Shown in pieces: positions 1 through 8,700 of a DNA stretch of 30,000 nucleotides. A program made the translations under genes and the position numbers. How positions within the stretch are numbered: the stretch's first letter is position 1; each line of letters begins with the position of its first letter. Below the pieces are notes generated by a model. That model saw nothing but the letters and a program-made list of their open reading frames with translations, did not search any database and was not told the origin of the DNA. Origin of the DNA: an uncultured Bacteroides sp. (lineage in GTDB: Bacteria; Bacteroidota; Bacteroidia; Bacteroidales; Bacteroidaceae); NCBI RefSeq assembly GCF_963678425.1, contig NZ_OY782857.1, forward strand, positions 1-30,000, read 5' to 3'.

Positions 1-1236
1 TTGTATTTTTAAGAGTTTTCTTTTGAGTTCCTTTAATATGGGTGGGGCATACTTTTTTCTGTATTCTAATATCCTGTCGGGTTTCCAGTGCTTCCCTATT
101 TTATGCTCTTTCCTATAAAGCTTATTGATCACATCTATTATTTGAGTGGCATCCTTATCTGCTTCAATATCCAGGAACTTACGCTTGCAGTGTTGAAAGC
201 AGGAAAGTCTTATTATATCGGGATATTCATCAGTTTCAAGGATTTTATAATCTATAAGTCCGTCCGATTGGATGGCTCCTTTGTACTCTTCCCCGATATA
301 ATTGGTCAGAACTTCGCGTGAGCGGGAACCCTTTTCATAAAAGTATTGTATGAGTTTCTTTTGATTTGCAAGAGCTGCCCATATATAGCCTTTGCGAACA
401 CCTTTCCCTTTTTCGTTTTTCTCTGGAGTCAGTACGGTATAGTAGCTTTCATCCATACAAAGGTAACTGTCCTCAAGAATCGTTTTTCTTAAGACTTCAT
501 CCAAACGATCCAGCATCCAGGCGGATTTCTTAATCAGGGAGTGAGCTGTAGCTTTGTTCAATTCAAATCCCTGCTCGCCAAACAATTTGATGATTCGTTC
601 AACGGGCATGGAGTAAATGTATCTGAGTTGTAGTATTCCAGCCATGAAAGAACCGTCGTAGTTAGAGTTCTGCAGCGGAGTTCTTGGCGCTTTTGCGGTA
701 TACATCTTCTCATTAAACAAACAGTTGTACTGTCGGTAGATGTGTTTGACAAACTGAGGTGGGATGTATTCATACCGGATAGAATCCACATAACTAATGA
801 TTTTGGATTTTTCCTTATCAAAGCCGGGATCATTGGGGTAAACCTCATCAATAATGGTTTTCAGATCAAAATACTCTTTACGTTTGGCGTTGTTGTTACC
901 ACGTTCTTTCAGTGACGGACGAGGCTTTTCTTCCACTTTATCCTCCTCTTTGATTTGAGGAACTATCTTTTCTGATTTGTTGGACAAGAGTTTGCCCAGT
1001 CCCCGGTTCTTACCGGTCAGCACTTGTATGTCGCCTTTCTTCTGAAGAAGGGATTCTTCCAATGAACGGACCGTATCGGTTAGAATAGCAGTCTGTACAG
1101 ATAGCCTTTCTATCTGCGCAGACTGCTGCTGAAGTTGTGCAGACTGCTGCCTATTTTGCTCCAGCAGAACCATTTCTCTTTCGGAAGAAAGTCAGAGCTG
1201 ATCTTCTAATAGTTCAACAATCCGTTTGTAATTCAT
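1..1236 (-). pseudogene. tnpC: IS66 transposase TnpC, truncated by window edge, in-frame TGA at codon 15
   Basis: This is the DDE transposase of the IS66 element. Reading from the ATG at 1236, the frame is open to the window edge (412 codons of a family-typical total of about 500) except for one TGA at 1192-1194. The first 14 codons and the part after the stop are in the same frame and together look like a normal IS66 N-terminus. A glutamine-rich heptad region (residues about 24-55) suggests a coiled coil. Catalytic-core motifs are visible: MDES with Asp262, QSDG with Asp325, and the SRSREVL block between them. The third acidic residue would lie off the left edge. The Cys-rich zinc finger seen in many IS66 transposases is not apparent. 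Met22 (codon 1171-1173) could restart translation just after the stop, so a nearly complete protein might still be made. A sequencing error is also possible. Confidence 0.85.
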
Positions 1237-1309
1237 GCCTTAAAGGTACGAATAATTGTTAGGATTACCAAGAAAAATAAAGGTTATTACTTATCTATAT
1301 ATTTGTATA

Positions 1310-1669
1310 TCAACGTATTAAATCTGCATAGAATCGTTTCCTGTACTTTACGGAACGGATGCAGACGCCCTCCATTATCAGAACGAACGTCGTCCATTTC
1401 ATCTCATACTGACCACTGGAAGGATTAAAACGGGGTATCTCAAAAGTGCCTCTTTCAAGTTTCTTCTGATATAAAACAAAACCTCCGTTCTCCCAGTGTA
1501 GGATCTTGATTGACTCTCTGTTCTTACCTACAAACAGAAAAACCTCTCCCGATAGCGGGTTCCGTTTCATGTCTGACTTTACCAACTGGTACAAAGAGTA
1601 GATGCCTTTTCGCATGTCCACATAGTGAGGACAGAGAAAGTAGCTCATGGATTCTGTAAGTGCAAACAT
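1310..1669 (-). CDS. tnpB: IS66 accessory protein TnpB (Orf2)
   Basis: A 119-residue protein of the IS66 Orf2/TnpB family. The diagnostic block MRKGIYSLYQLV is followed by the SGEVFLFVGKNR segment, and then the IKILHWENGGFVLYQKKLE core (residues about 53-71). These match the family pattern of a short basic protein needed for IS66 transposition, whose biochemical role is not settled. The gene starts 4 bp after the tnpA stop, so the two are probably co-translated. The 73 bp between its stop and tnpC hold no other gene. The reading frame is intact and full length. Confidence 0.93.
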   Translation of the reverse strand: MFALTESMSYFLCPHYVDMRKGIYSLYQLVKSDMKRNPLSGEVFLFVGKNRESIKILHWENGGFVLYQKKLERGTFEIPRFNPSSGQYEMKWTTFVLIMEGVCIRSVKYRKRFYADLIR

Positions 1670-1673
1670 ACTA

Positions 1674-2078
1674 TTAATGGGTATTATATGAAAGAATAAA
1701 TTTATTAAGATCTTCCTGGGTTATCTCTTTAATCGAAACAATCACTCCGTCCGGGAAAGTGATATTCACTCCTTTCACGCATGAATAAGTGTTCTTACGG
1801 ATGTCTTCTTTTTGAACTCCCGCTGTCTGAAAAGATAGAGGATAAATCCGTTGCCCTGATTCTGTTTGGACAACCGGAAAATCTGAAGGAGAATCAGAAT
1901 GCACAGTGATTTCTCTTTTCAACTGGGCTACAGTAATTGAATTTCTGGACATCCAGAGTTGAATACCCTTATAATTTATATGATGTGTTTTACAGTAATC
2001 ATGCAAAGTAATAAGACTGACACTAATTTCCTGCTTGTAGCCTTCTATCGTTTTTGTGTATAGTTCGGATGATTTCAT
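1674..2078 (-). CDS. tnpA: IS66 accessory protein TnpA (Orf1)
   Basis: A 134-residue protein at the first position of the IS66 operon. Residues about 20-60 look like a helix-turn-helix (LITLHDYCKTHHINYKGIQLWMSRN), as expected for the DNA-binding TnpA of this family. The C-terminal half includes INITFPDGV-like sequence (VNITFPDGVIVSIKEI), a segment often seen at the end of IS66 Orf1 proteins. The assignment rests on this pattern together with the gene order upstream of tnpB. The start lies 74 bp inside the presumed IS end at 2152, leaving little room for a promoter other than one in the terminal repeat region. Confidence 0.85.
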   Translation of the reverse strand: MKSSELYTKTIEGYKQEISVSLITLHDYCKTHHINYKGIQLWMSRNSITVAQLKREITVHSDSPSDFPVVQTESGQRIYPLSFQTAGVQKEDIRKNTYSCVKGVNITFPDGVIVSIKEITQEDLNKFILSYNTH

Positions 2079-2120
2079 CTTTCTTCTTTTTTGGAAGACA
2101 AAGATAAAAGGCTAAATCAT

Positions 2121-2152
2121 CACGGACAAGATGGTATCGCGGAGACGCTTAC
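2121..2152 (-). repeat. Presumed terminal inverted repeat of the IS66 element (tnpA side)
   Basis: Read on the minus strand from 2152 inward, the sequence begins GTAAGCGTCTCCGCGATACC, which fits the GTAAGCG start usual for IS66 ends. The partner repeat is outside the window, so the exact length is a guess. Confidence 0.6.
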
Positions 2153-2388
2153 TTTACTCCAGACATTTTGCAGTCCAGTTGTATTTTTTTGATTGAAAGA
2201 GTGATGGCAGACACCCTTTCGTGATGTTTCAGTTAGGGATAAAAAGCATCCATCACGGTCGTATCATACTGTATTGCAGATTATTAAATTCAAAACGTGA
2301 GGGAGTGATGGATGAGAACGCATTTTCAATGCTGGCTCTTTATCAGTGATAAACTGCCAGTAATTATTTCTGTTGTAAAAGCAGAAAT
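2153..2388. other. Intergenic stretch beside the IS with GTGATGG-type repeats
   Basis: No coding region is supported between the IS end and the terminator of the nucleotidyltransferase. The stretch contains a 10-bp inverted repeat, CATCCATCAC at 2247-2256 and GTGATGGATG at 2305-2314. Two more GTGATG copies lie near 2200-2226. It may be remnant DNA from an earlier insertion; nothing else is recognisable. Confidence 0.4.
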
Positions 2389-2423
2389 AAAGAGGGCATC
2401 CAAAACATTTGGATGCCCTCTTT
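2389..2423 (-). terminator. Intrinsic terminator of the nucleotidyltransferase gene
   Basis: A perfect 16-bp stem (2389-2404 paired with 2408-2423) closes a 3-nt loop and contains GAGGGCATCC. It sits 34 bp past the stop codon of the minus-strand gene and is followed on that strand by T-rich sequence. Confidence 0.85.
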
Positions 2424-2457
2424 ATAATATAAATTCCTTAATTCTAAATCTTACCGA

Positions 2458-3360
2458 TTAGAACAATTTAGCTGGATATTCACCTGCATCAACCAATGAC
2501 TGAATCTTGTCTACTACAGACTGACGGTCGTCAGCATAAGTTACACCAAACCATTTAGATGTTGTATCAAGTACTTTCACGCTTGCAGTTCCGTTGTTGA
2601 TAAGTTCGTTAACCATCAATGGGATAAAGTACTCGCACTTCAGATTATCAATATTTTCTTTCAGGAAGTTGATAAAGAAATCCTCAGAATACTTGAAATA
2701 GTCAGGAGTGAATCCCCACATGTTCATTGAAACAGGAGTATTGTCACCAATGACAACCATCTCACCGTTTTCATCTTTAAACTGTACTTTTCCATCGATA
2801 CGTTCGATAGCTGTACGTTCTACTACAGTAGTAAGATTACCCTTCTCGTCTGTTGCACAAACACCACGAGCCACACTACCACTTTCAGAAAGAGTGTTAC
2901 CTACACGGTAGCCTACCATGCAATATCCATTCTTCTTTCCTTCCATTTCTGTAAGAGCCTTGCCCAATACGGCAAAACTGTCTTTTCCGTAAAAGTCATC
3001 GGCATTAATTACAGCAAAAGGTTCGTTGATCACATTCTTACCCATCAGTACAGCGTGATTTGTTCCCCATGGTTTTTCTCTGCCTTCAGGACATTTGAAT
3101 CCTGCAGGGAGATCATTCAGATCCTGAAATACCAATTCTACCGGAATATGATTTTCATATTTTTTGATAATCTTTTCGCGGAAATCTTTTTCAAAAGTTT
3201 CACGGATTACAAAGACTAGTTTACCGAATCCTCCACGGATTGCATCGTAAATAGAGTAGTCCATAATTGTTTCACCGTTGGGACCCAGACCGTCTAATTG
3301 TTTCAGACCGCCATAACGACTGCCCATACCGGCAGCAAGTACAAATAATGTTGGTTTCAT
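2458..3360 (-). CDS. Sugar-phosphate nucleotidyltransferase (NDP-sugar pyrophosphorylase family)
   Basis: A 300-residue nucleotidyltransferase of the GT-A/Rossmann type that activates a sugar phosphate with an NTP to give an NDP-sugar; the sugar cannot be told from sequence. The nucleotide-binding loop is at the N-terminus (AAGMGSRYGGLKQL, residues 9-22, with Arg15 and Lys20). WGTNHAV is at about 98-104. The metal-binding NADDFYG is at 119-125 with Asp121/Asp122. No C-terminal left-handed beta-helix domain of the GlmU type is evident. The gene stands alone: a terminator follows it and 134 bp separate it from tamL upstream. A -7-like element lies in that gap. Bacteroidota genomes carry this stand-alone form, which may supply capsule or wall precursors, but that role is inference. 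Confidence 0.88.
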   Translation of the reverse strand: MKPTLFVLAAGMGSRYGGLKQLDGLGPNGETIMDYSIYDAIRGGFGKLVFVIRETFEKDFREKIIKKYENHIPVELVFQDLNDLPAGFKCPEGREKPWGTNHAVLMGKNVINEPFAVINADDFYGKDSFAVLGKALTEMEGKKNGYCMVGYRVGNTLSESGSVARGVCATDEKGNLTTVVERTAIERIDGKVQFKDENGEMVVIGDNTPVSMNMWGFTPDYFKYSEDFFINFLKENIDNLKCEYFIPLMVNELINNGTASVKVLDTTSKWFGVTYADDRQSVVDKIQSLVDAGEYPAKLF

Positions 3361-3411
3361 TTTTGTTTTTATTTATTAAAAGGTTGTTATGTTTTTCTAT
3401 TGTTTTCGGCG

Positions 3412-3419
3412 CAAATTTA
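3412..3419 (-). promoter_or_regulatory. Possible -7 element upstream of the nucleotidyltransferase
   Basis: The minus strand reads TAAATTTG, matching TAnnTTTG, about 52 bp upstream of the start codon. No clear TTTG lies at the expected -33 distance, so the call is tentative. Confidence 0.35.
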
Positions 3420-3494
3420 CAAAATAATTTCTAACAACGGTACAACAAATAGTTCAAATATAGACACAGATGGTTCAAAAAGGAAAGAGATTTA

Positions 3495-5783
3495 TTAAAA
3501 CGGATAGCCAATAGCAAGGTGAATACCCAAACCATCCTTGAATGTTGGTATGTTGTAATACCCTGTTTTATAGGTAGTATAAGGAGCATGAAGCCCTATT
3601 CCGGCATCCAGACGGATAACTAAATAGGAGAAATCATAACGCAATCCGGCTCCGGTGCCCAGGGCTATATCTTTCCCCAGCCGGGATAGGTTAAATTGTC
3701 CGCCGGGACGAAACTCATCTTTCTTCAGCAGCCAGATATTTCCGGCATCCAGAAAGATTGCCCCATTAAGATTCCCCAAAAGATTGAAACGATATTCTAT
3801 GTTGGCCTCCAGTTTAAAATTACCAGTCTGATCCATGTACGAATATGTCTTGCTTGCATCAGGACGGTAACTTCCAGGTCCCAGCGAACGAATGGTAAAT
3901 GCCCTCAGACTGTTAGCTCCTCCAATATAGAATTGTTCGTTGTACGGTGCCACTTCCGAATTGCCATACGCATAAAGAATTCCACCCGACAACCGGCTTA
4001 CAAGGAATTGACGGGCATTGATTTTATATGTATACCTAACTTCAGAAGTTAGTTTCAGAAATTGTGCAAAAGGATTACCCAGCAGTTTTTTTTCTTCATT
4101 AAAGCTTCTCCCAAACAGCCGGTAAATGCCGGAAGTTATATTCCCTGCAGAAGTAACGGATGTTTCCCACCAAATATGATTTCGTTTGCTTCTCACAACT
4201 GCATCATCATACGTATAAGTGTAGTTCATGGCGGGAATAAACTGATTCTTCAGACTGAGATAGAGAGCAGGATTAGCATTTGTAACAGAATCAAAGCGTT
4301 GTGTAGTGTATTGCAGCACATTAAAAGTAAGTTTAAATGGTGTCACTGAATGGCGACTCACCCGGGAAGACTGAAAATCATACGTAGCGTTTCCTCCAAA
4401 AGACAAGAGTTTGAAGTAACGCGCACGATTCAGCTGATCGGCATATAAACGGAAAGTGGTTGTAGCCGGATAAGTTAACTCTTTATATCCCATACCGGGC
4501 AACACTAACCGGGGAATGGCAAGTGTAGCAGACACACCAAGTTCATAGGAGTTCACCACGGAACTGCTTCCAGCTACCGGAGCATTGGTTTGCCATTCAT
4601 AGCTACCCTTGAGTTTTACCGTAAAGTTCTCTCCTCCTCCAAAAACATTTCGTTTGGATAGGGTAAATGCAGCTCCCGGACCTGCCTGATCGTTAGATTT
4701 AGAAGTCACATTCAATTCCAGTTCTCCGTCGAGCGGCAGGTCATAAGCCGCGTTCATCCACACATCGAGCAGATTATTACTTGCCGTTGTATCGCGGGGG
4801 ATAAACTGCATCTCGGTATATTTAAAAATACCCAGACGATTCATATTTTCCAGTGTCCGCAATTGCTTTCGCTGTGAGTAAAGCTCTCCCGGCATTAATT
4901 TAAAACGGTTGTACAGTACCAGCGGACGAACACGCAATTTGCCCTGGTAAAAAATTGTCAAATCTTTATAATTCAGAGAATCCGTAGGAGTTTCTCCATT
5001 AAAGCCATTCAGAATGATGTTTCTTTTTCCGATGTTCCATGAACGAAGGATCTGTGTTGGCAGACCAGCTTTAGGGGTTATTTTCAGACTTACCCGCCCC
5101 GACCGCTGAATGGTATCGGCCAAAAAGATAATCAGTTCGGGCCGGAAATAGTAGTAACCCGCATTGCGAAGCAATCCGCTCAACCGCTGCCGCTCCTCAT
5201 CGAGTTTTAAAACGCTGAAATGGTCGCCTTTATGAAGCACTTTATCAACCAGCCGTTGCTGTAGCAAGCTGTCTGTACGTGAACTGTAATGGGTATAGAT
5301 AATAGTATCCAGCAAATAAGGTTGCTGCATGTCTATTTTATACTTCAGTTTTGCCTGACGTTTCTTCCCGGGAATCAGCTCGTAAGAGACTTGTCCGTTG
5401 AAGTATCCATAATCCCGTAACAGGTTTCGTGCCACCTTTACCCTGACTTCGGGATTAACGGTAGAAATCAGCACCGGAGTCGAAGCTAAACGATTGAACA
5501 TCCAGTGACCCAATCCCTTTTTACAGGGATAAAAAGCATTATACATCCACAGCCCGAAAGGAAAAGGATACCGAACAGAAGAACTTCCTAAAAGAGAATT
5601 ATTGGGAGCAGCTGCCAATGCAGCATTCACTTCATCTAAAGCCTCATCACCTGCCAATGAGATATCACGATTCTCCACCACCGTTTTCTTCATGCCCGTA
5701 TAAAGAGTTTCATCCTCTGGTAAATTACGGGTGGTAGAGCATGCGGTAATGAACAATAGTAACAGATAAAGTTTCGTTTTCAT
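3495..5783 (-). CDS. tamL: TamL: BamA/TamA-family outer-membrane lipoprotein
   Basis: A 762-residue Omp85-superfamily protein of the Bacteroidota TamL type, a TamA-like outer-membrane beta-barrel that is also a lipoprotein. The N-terminus is a lipoprotein signal with the lipobox ITAC (Cys15). POTRA-like alpha/beta repeats follow (about residues 110-340, for example the VRVKVARNLLRDYGYFNG segment). The C-terminal half is a 16-strand-type barrel rich in alternating aromatic residues. The SLRAF segment at about 625-629 corresponds to the VRGF loop-6 motif of BamA/TamA. The chain ends in Phe, as expected for a protein folded by the BAM machinery. Its start overlaps the tamB stop by 4 bp (ATGA), so the two are translationally coupled. 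By analogy with TamA/TamB it should help insert outer-membrane proteins or move lipids between membranes; the exact role in Bacteroidota is less settled. Confidence 0.9.
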   Translation of the reverse strand: MKTKLYLLLLFITACSTTRNLPEDETLYTGMKKTVVENRDISLAGDEALDEVNAALAAAPNNSLLGSSSVRYPFPFGLWMYNAFYPCKKGLGHWMFNRLASTPVLISTVNPEVRVKVARNLLRDYGYFNGQVSYELIPGKKRQAKLKYKIDMQQPYLLDTIIYTHYSSRTDSLLQQRLVDKVLHKGDHFSVLKLDEERQRLSGLLRNAGYYYFRPELIIFLADTIQRSGRVSLKITPKAGLPTQILRSWNIGKRNIILNGFNGETPTDSLNYKDLTIFYQGKLRVRPLVLYNRFKLMPGELYSQRKQLRTLENMNRLGIFKYTEMQFIPRDTTASNNLLDVWMNAAYDLPLDGELELNVTSKSNDQAGPGAAFTLSKRNVFGGGENFTVKLKGSYEWQTNAPVAGSSSVVNSYELGVSATLAIPRLVLPGMGYKELTYPATTTFRLYADQLNRARYFKLLSFGGNATYDFQSSRVSRHSVTPFKLTFNVLQYTTQRFDSVTNANPALYLSLKNQFIPAMNYTYTYDDAVVRSKRNHIWWETSVTSAGNITSGIYRLFGRSFNEEKKLLGNPFAQFLKLTSEVRYTYKINARQFLVSRLSGGILYAYGNSEVAPYNEQFYIGGANSLRAFTIRSLGPGSYRPDASKTYSYMDQTGNFKLEANIEYRFNLLGNLNGAIFLDAGNIWLLKKDEFRPGGQFNLSRLGKDIALGTGAGLRYDFSYLVIRLDAGIGLHAPYTTYKTGYYNIPTFKDGLGIHLAIGYPF

Positions 5784-8700
5784 TTCGACTCTTTTTTTTC
5801 TTTATTCTTAAATATAAAAAGCTCGCCTATTCTAAGCATCTTTTTGCGAAGTACCACACCGACTCCCGTTTCGGTAATTTCTCCTTCAAGCAGACTCTGG
5901 TAATTTTTATTATGGAACAATTTAACAAACCTTGTTCCACTTGTATCCAATCTATATTCCAGCGAAATATTATCAATAAACGATTGCTTATCTTCCACGG
6001 TCTGTCCGGTGGAGATCTTACCTCCGATCACAATCCTTAATCGATCATTGTAGAATCTCCTGGCAAAACGATAAGAGTAATCGGTTCGTTTTCCCGAACC
6101 CGTAGCGCCGGTTTCTTCATAAGATTCCATACCAAAGGTAATGTCAACTTTCTTAAGCGCACTTCCCGCTATATTGGCAATCTCACTTTGAAGGAAGCTG
6201 TTCAGTGCACTTCCCATGTTTATACCTCCTGATGAACCTGAAGAGGCAATGCCCTGCGGCATATACATACCCGAAACCAGCATCGTAATGGCTTGTTTGC
6301 TCCGTTCCTCATCCGACATAGCCGAAAGCTGATTCTGCACAGCCATATCTTCCGGTGCTTCGAGATCAAATACCATACCAAGATCTTTCAGCGTATTTTT
6401 AATGGAGACTGACACATCAAAATTCACCTGCCTGCTGGCCTGGTTCTCATTAGTTACCGAAGCATGAACTCTCTCCAATGCTTTAAAACTTATTTTCGGA
6501 TCCATTATGTTACCCGACCATTCTACGTAACTTCCATTCTGAATTGCAAAAGATTTCAGTGGAATCACCGGTAATGTATATTTCAATAACCCGTCACTCA
6601 GCGTGTAACGTCCATAAAGCAACAAGTCGCCCTGCGGTGTATATTGCAGGGAAAGATCTCCTCCGCCCTCCAGTTCCACCCGGTTTTCCCTATCGGGCGA
6701 TAAATCAGCTTTTAGTTGCACTGCTGGTTCTATCTGAACATTAATCAACATATCCAGTCCGCCCAGGGATACAGGCTTTAGTTTTTCATTAGTCGCCGGA
6801 ATGGAATCGTTGAAGTTGACGAATGTCACCATATCACCTAGCCTGTCCTGCACAGTCAACGGAGAGTCTTTCAGCACATACGTAGCATCTGTATTACCCA
6901 GAAGCCGCATATTTCCACGCATAACCAAAGCATCAAGAGGTCCACGGATAGTAGAATTCAAATCCACAAAAAGTTTTCCGTAAACCAACGACTCGTCTGT
7001 GCGGGAAGCATTAAACAACTGATAATTCTTAGCAGTAAGCTTCAGGTCGGCCCGCATTTGCTGCAAATCTTTAAAATCGACCGTTCCTGCAATCGTTAAA
7101 GGATTCTTACCGGCTGCATAGATAGAATAATTATCGAAGGCAAGCCTATTGCTGACCACCCGGATTGTTTTTTCTTCAAGTCGCAAACGCGCACCAATCT
7201 GAGGGATATATGCCAAAGCAGAATCTGCACTGAGTTCACCATTAATTTGCGGCGACTGTGTACTTCCTTCCAGAGCAACTTCCCCATTCAAGCCTCCTGT
7301 AAGCCGAACCAAACCATCGGGAATAAAAGGATTGGCAATGCTGAGCGGAAGAGACTTTAACCTGGCATGAACATTCATAGAGCCTGTACTTGTTGCATTA
7401 TATACGCCGTTCGCCGTAACAACTTCCCTGCCATCATATCCCATAGAAGCTTCCAGCTGATGCACATTCTTTTCCACAGGAAGGTAAGTAGCCTTCAGAC
7501 TCAGGTTACCAACCAGCTGGTTTGTATACATAAAGTTCTTTACCCCGGCATCGGCAATAACCTGGAACCGGTTTTCATTCTGCAAATATTCAGCTTTAGC
7601 AGAAAGAATTCCACCTATATCCGGCAAATAGGGTAAAGAATGTACCACCTCCTTCAGGTCAATATTACGAAGTTCAGCAATTAAATTTTGCTGAGCCATA
7701 GGATTATCTATAGAATGAATGAAAAGCCCCATCCCGTTTTTATCCTGCAGATCAAGATTGGCCGCTACACGCTTATCATTTCCTAAAAAAATCCGATTGT
7801 CTTTATTTACAGTAAACGTCCGGAAAAGCAGGAGAGGCTGATCGGGAAAGACATTAAATGCAAATCCATTCTCCTCCTGCTTAGCACGTACACCCAGATT
7901 GGCGCCAAGTTCTCCTTTAGCATTGAGGTATTTCAGCATCAACTCTACATTATCATTACCAACTATGCCATCAGCATACGCCTGAAATACATATTGCTTA
8001 TTTGTGGCATTATTTATTATTCCCGCATGCATACGAATAGCTGTCGTATCTTGCTTTATCGTTAAGCGAACGGTATCCAGCAACACACTATCTATTTCAA
8101 ATGAATAAACAGAGATATCTCCCTGAGCCCCATCAGTATGTGAAGAGTGAAGATCAGCCGAAGCATTGCTGAAATAGATATTTGATAATGCCAGGTATTC
8201 GCTGAAAGGATTCTTCTTTCCAGTCGAAAAGAGAAGATGGACAGAAGGCATTTTTTTGCGAAGTTCCTGCTGATTAAGCTTTTTGGTCTCTATTTGTTTT
8301 ACTAAAAGTGCAGAAAAATCACTCGCCTCTTTAATGAGATTCATTAAAGGAGCACTACTATTCAACGAAAGGGATAAGTCTCCTGAATGAAGTTCTACCA
8401 ATGTTTTTGCTTTGTCAGTGAAAGCTATGAGTGTAAATGGCGTAGGCTTCTTTAACGATCTTGGAATTACCCCTAATCCTTTTAAATCGATGTGCCGTAC
8501 ATTCATTACTAAATCGGCATTCGTCAGTTTCTTCTGAAGTTGCACCGCCAGGTTTGCCTCCATCTGCAGCAACTTGCTCTCACTGGTAAGAGTTAGTTTC
8601 GCTTGTGATTTCTGCAAATTTGCCTGAAGAGAGACCCCCTCAACAGTAGATTTCCCATATCGGAGTTCTTGTAAATCTATCCCTCCGGTAAGCGTAGTGC

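Larger units (their letters stand above)
1..2152 (-). mobile_element. IS66-family insertion sequence, one end plus tnpA, tnpB and partial tnpC
   Basis: The minus strand carries the three-gene order typical of IS66 elements: tnpA, tnpB and the large DDE transposase tnpC. The tnpA-side end appears to lie at 2152, where the minus strand reads GTAAGCGTCTCC; IS66 family ends typically begin with GTAAGCG. The other end lies beyond the left edge, so neither the terminal repeat pairing nor the 8-bp target duplication expected for this family can be verified; the candidate flanking octamer is 2153-2160. The transposase carries an in-frame stop, so the copy may be inactive. Confidence 0.9.

Noticed and set aside
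558..851. 97-codon minus-strand frame inside tnpC
   Set aside because: It is in a different frame from the transposase, whose own frame is continuous through this region with IS66 motifs.
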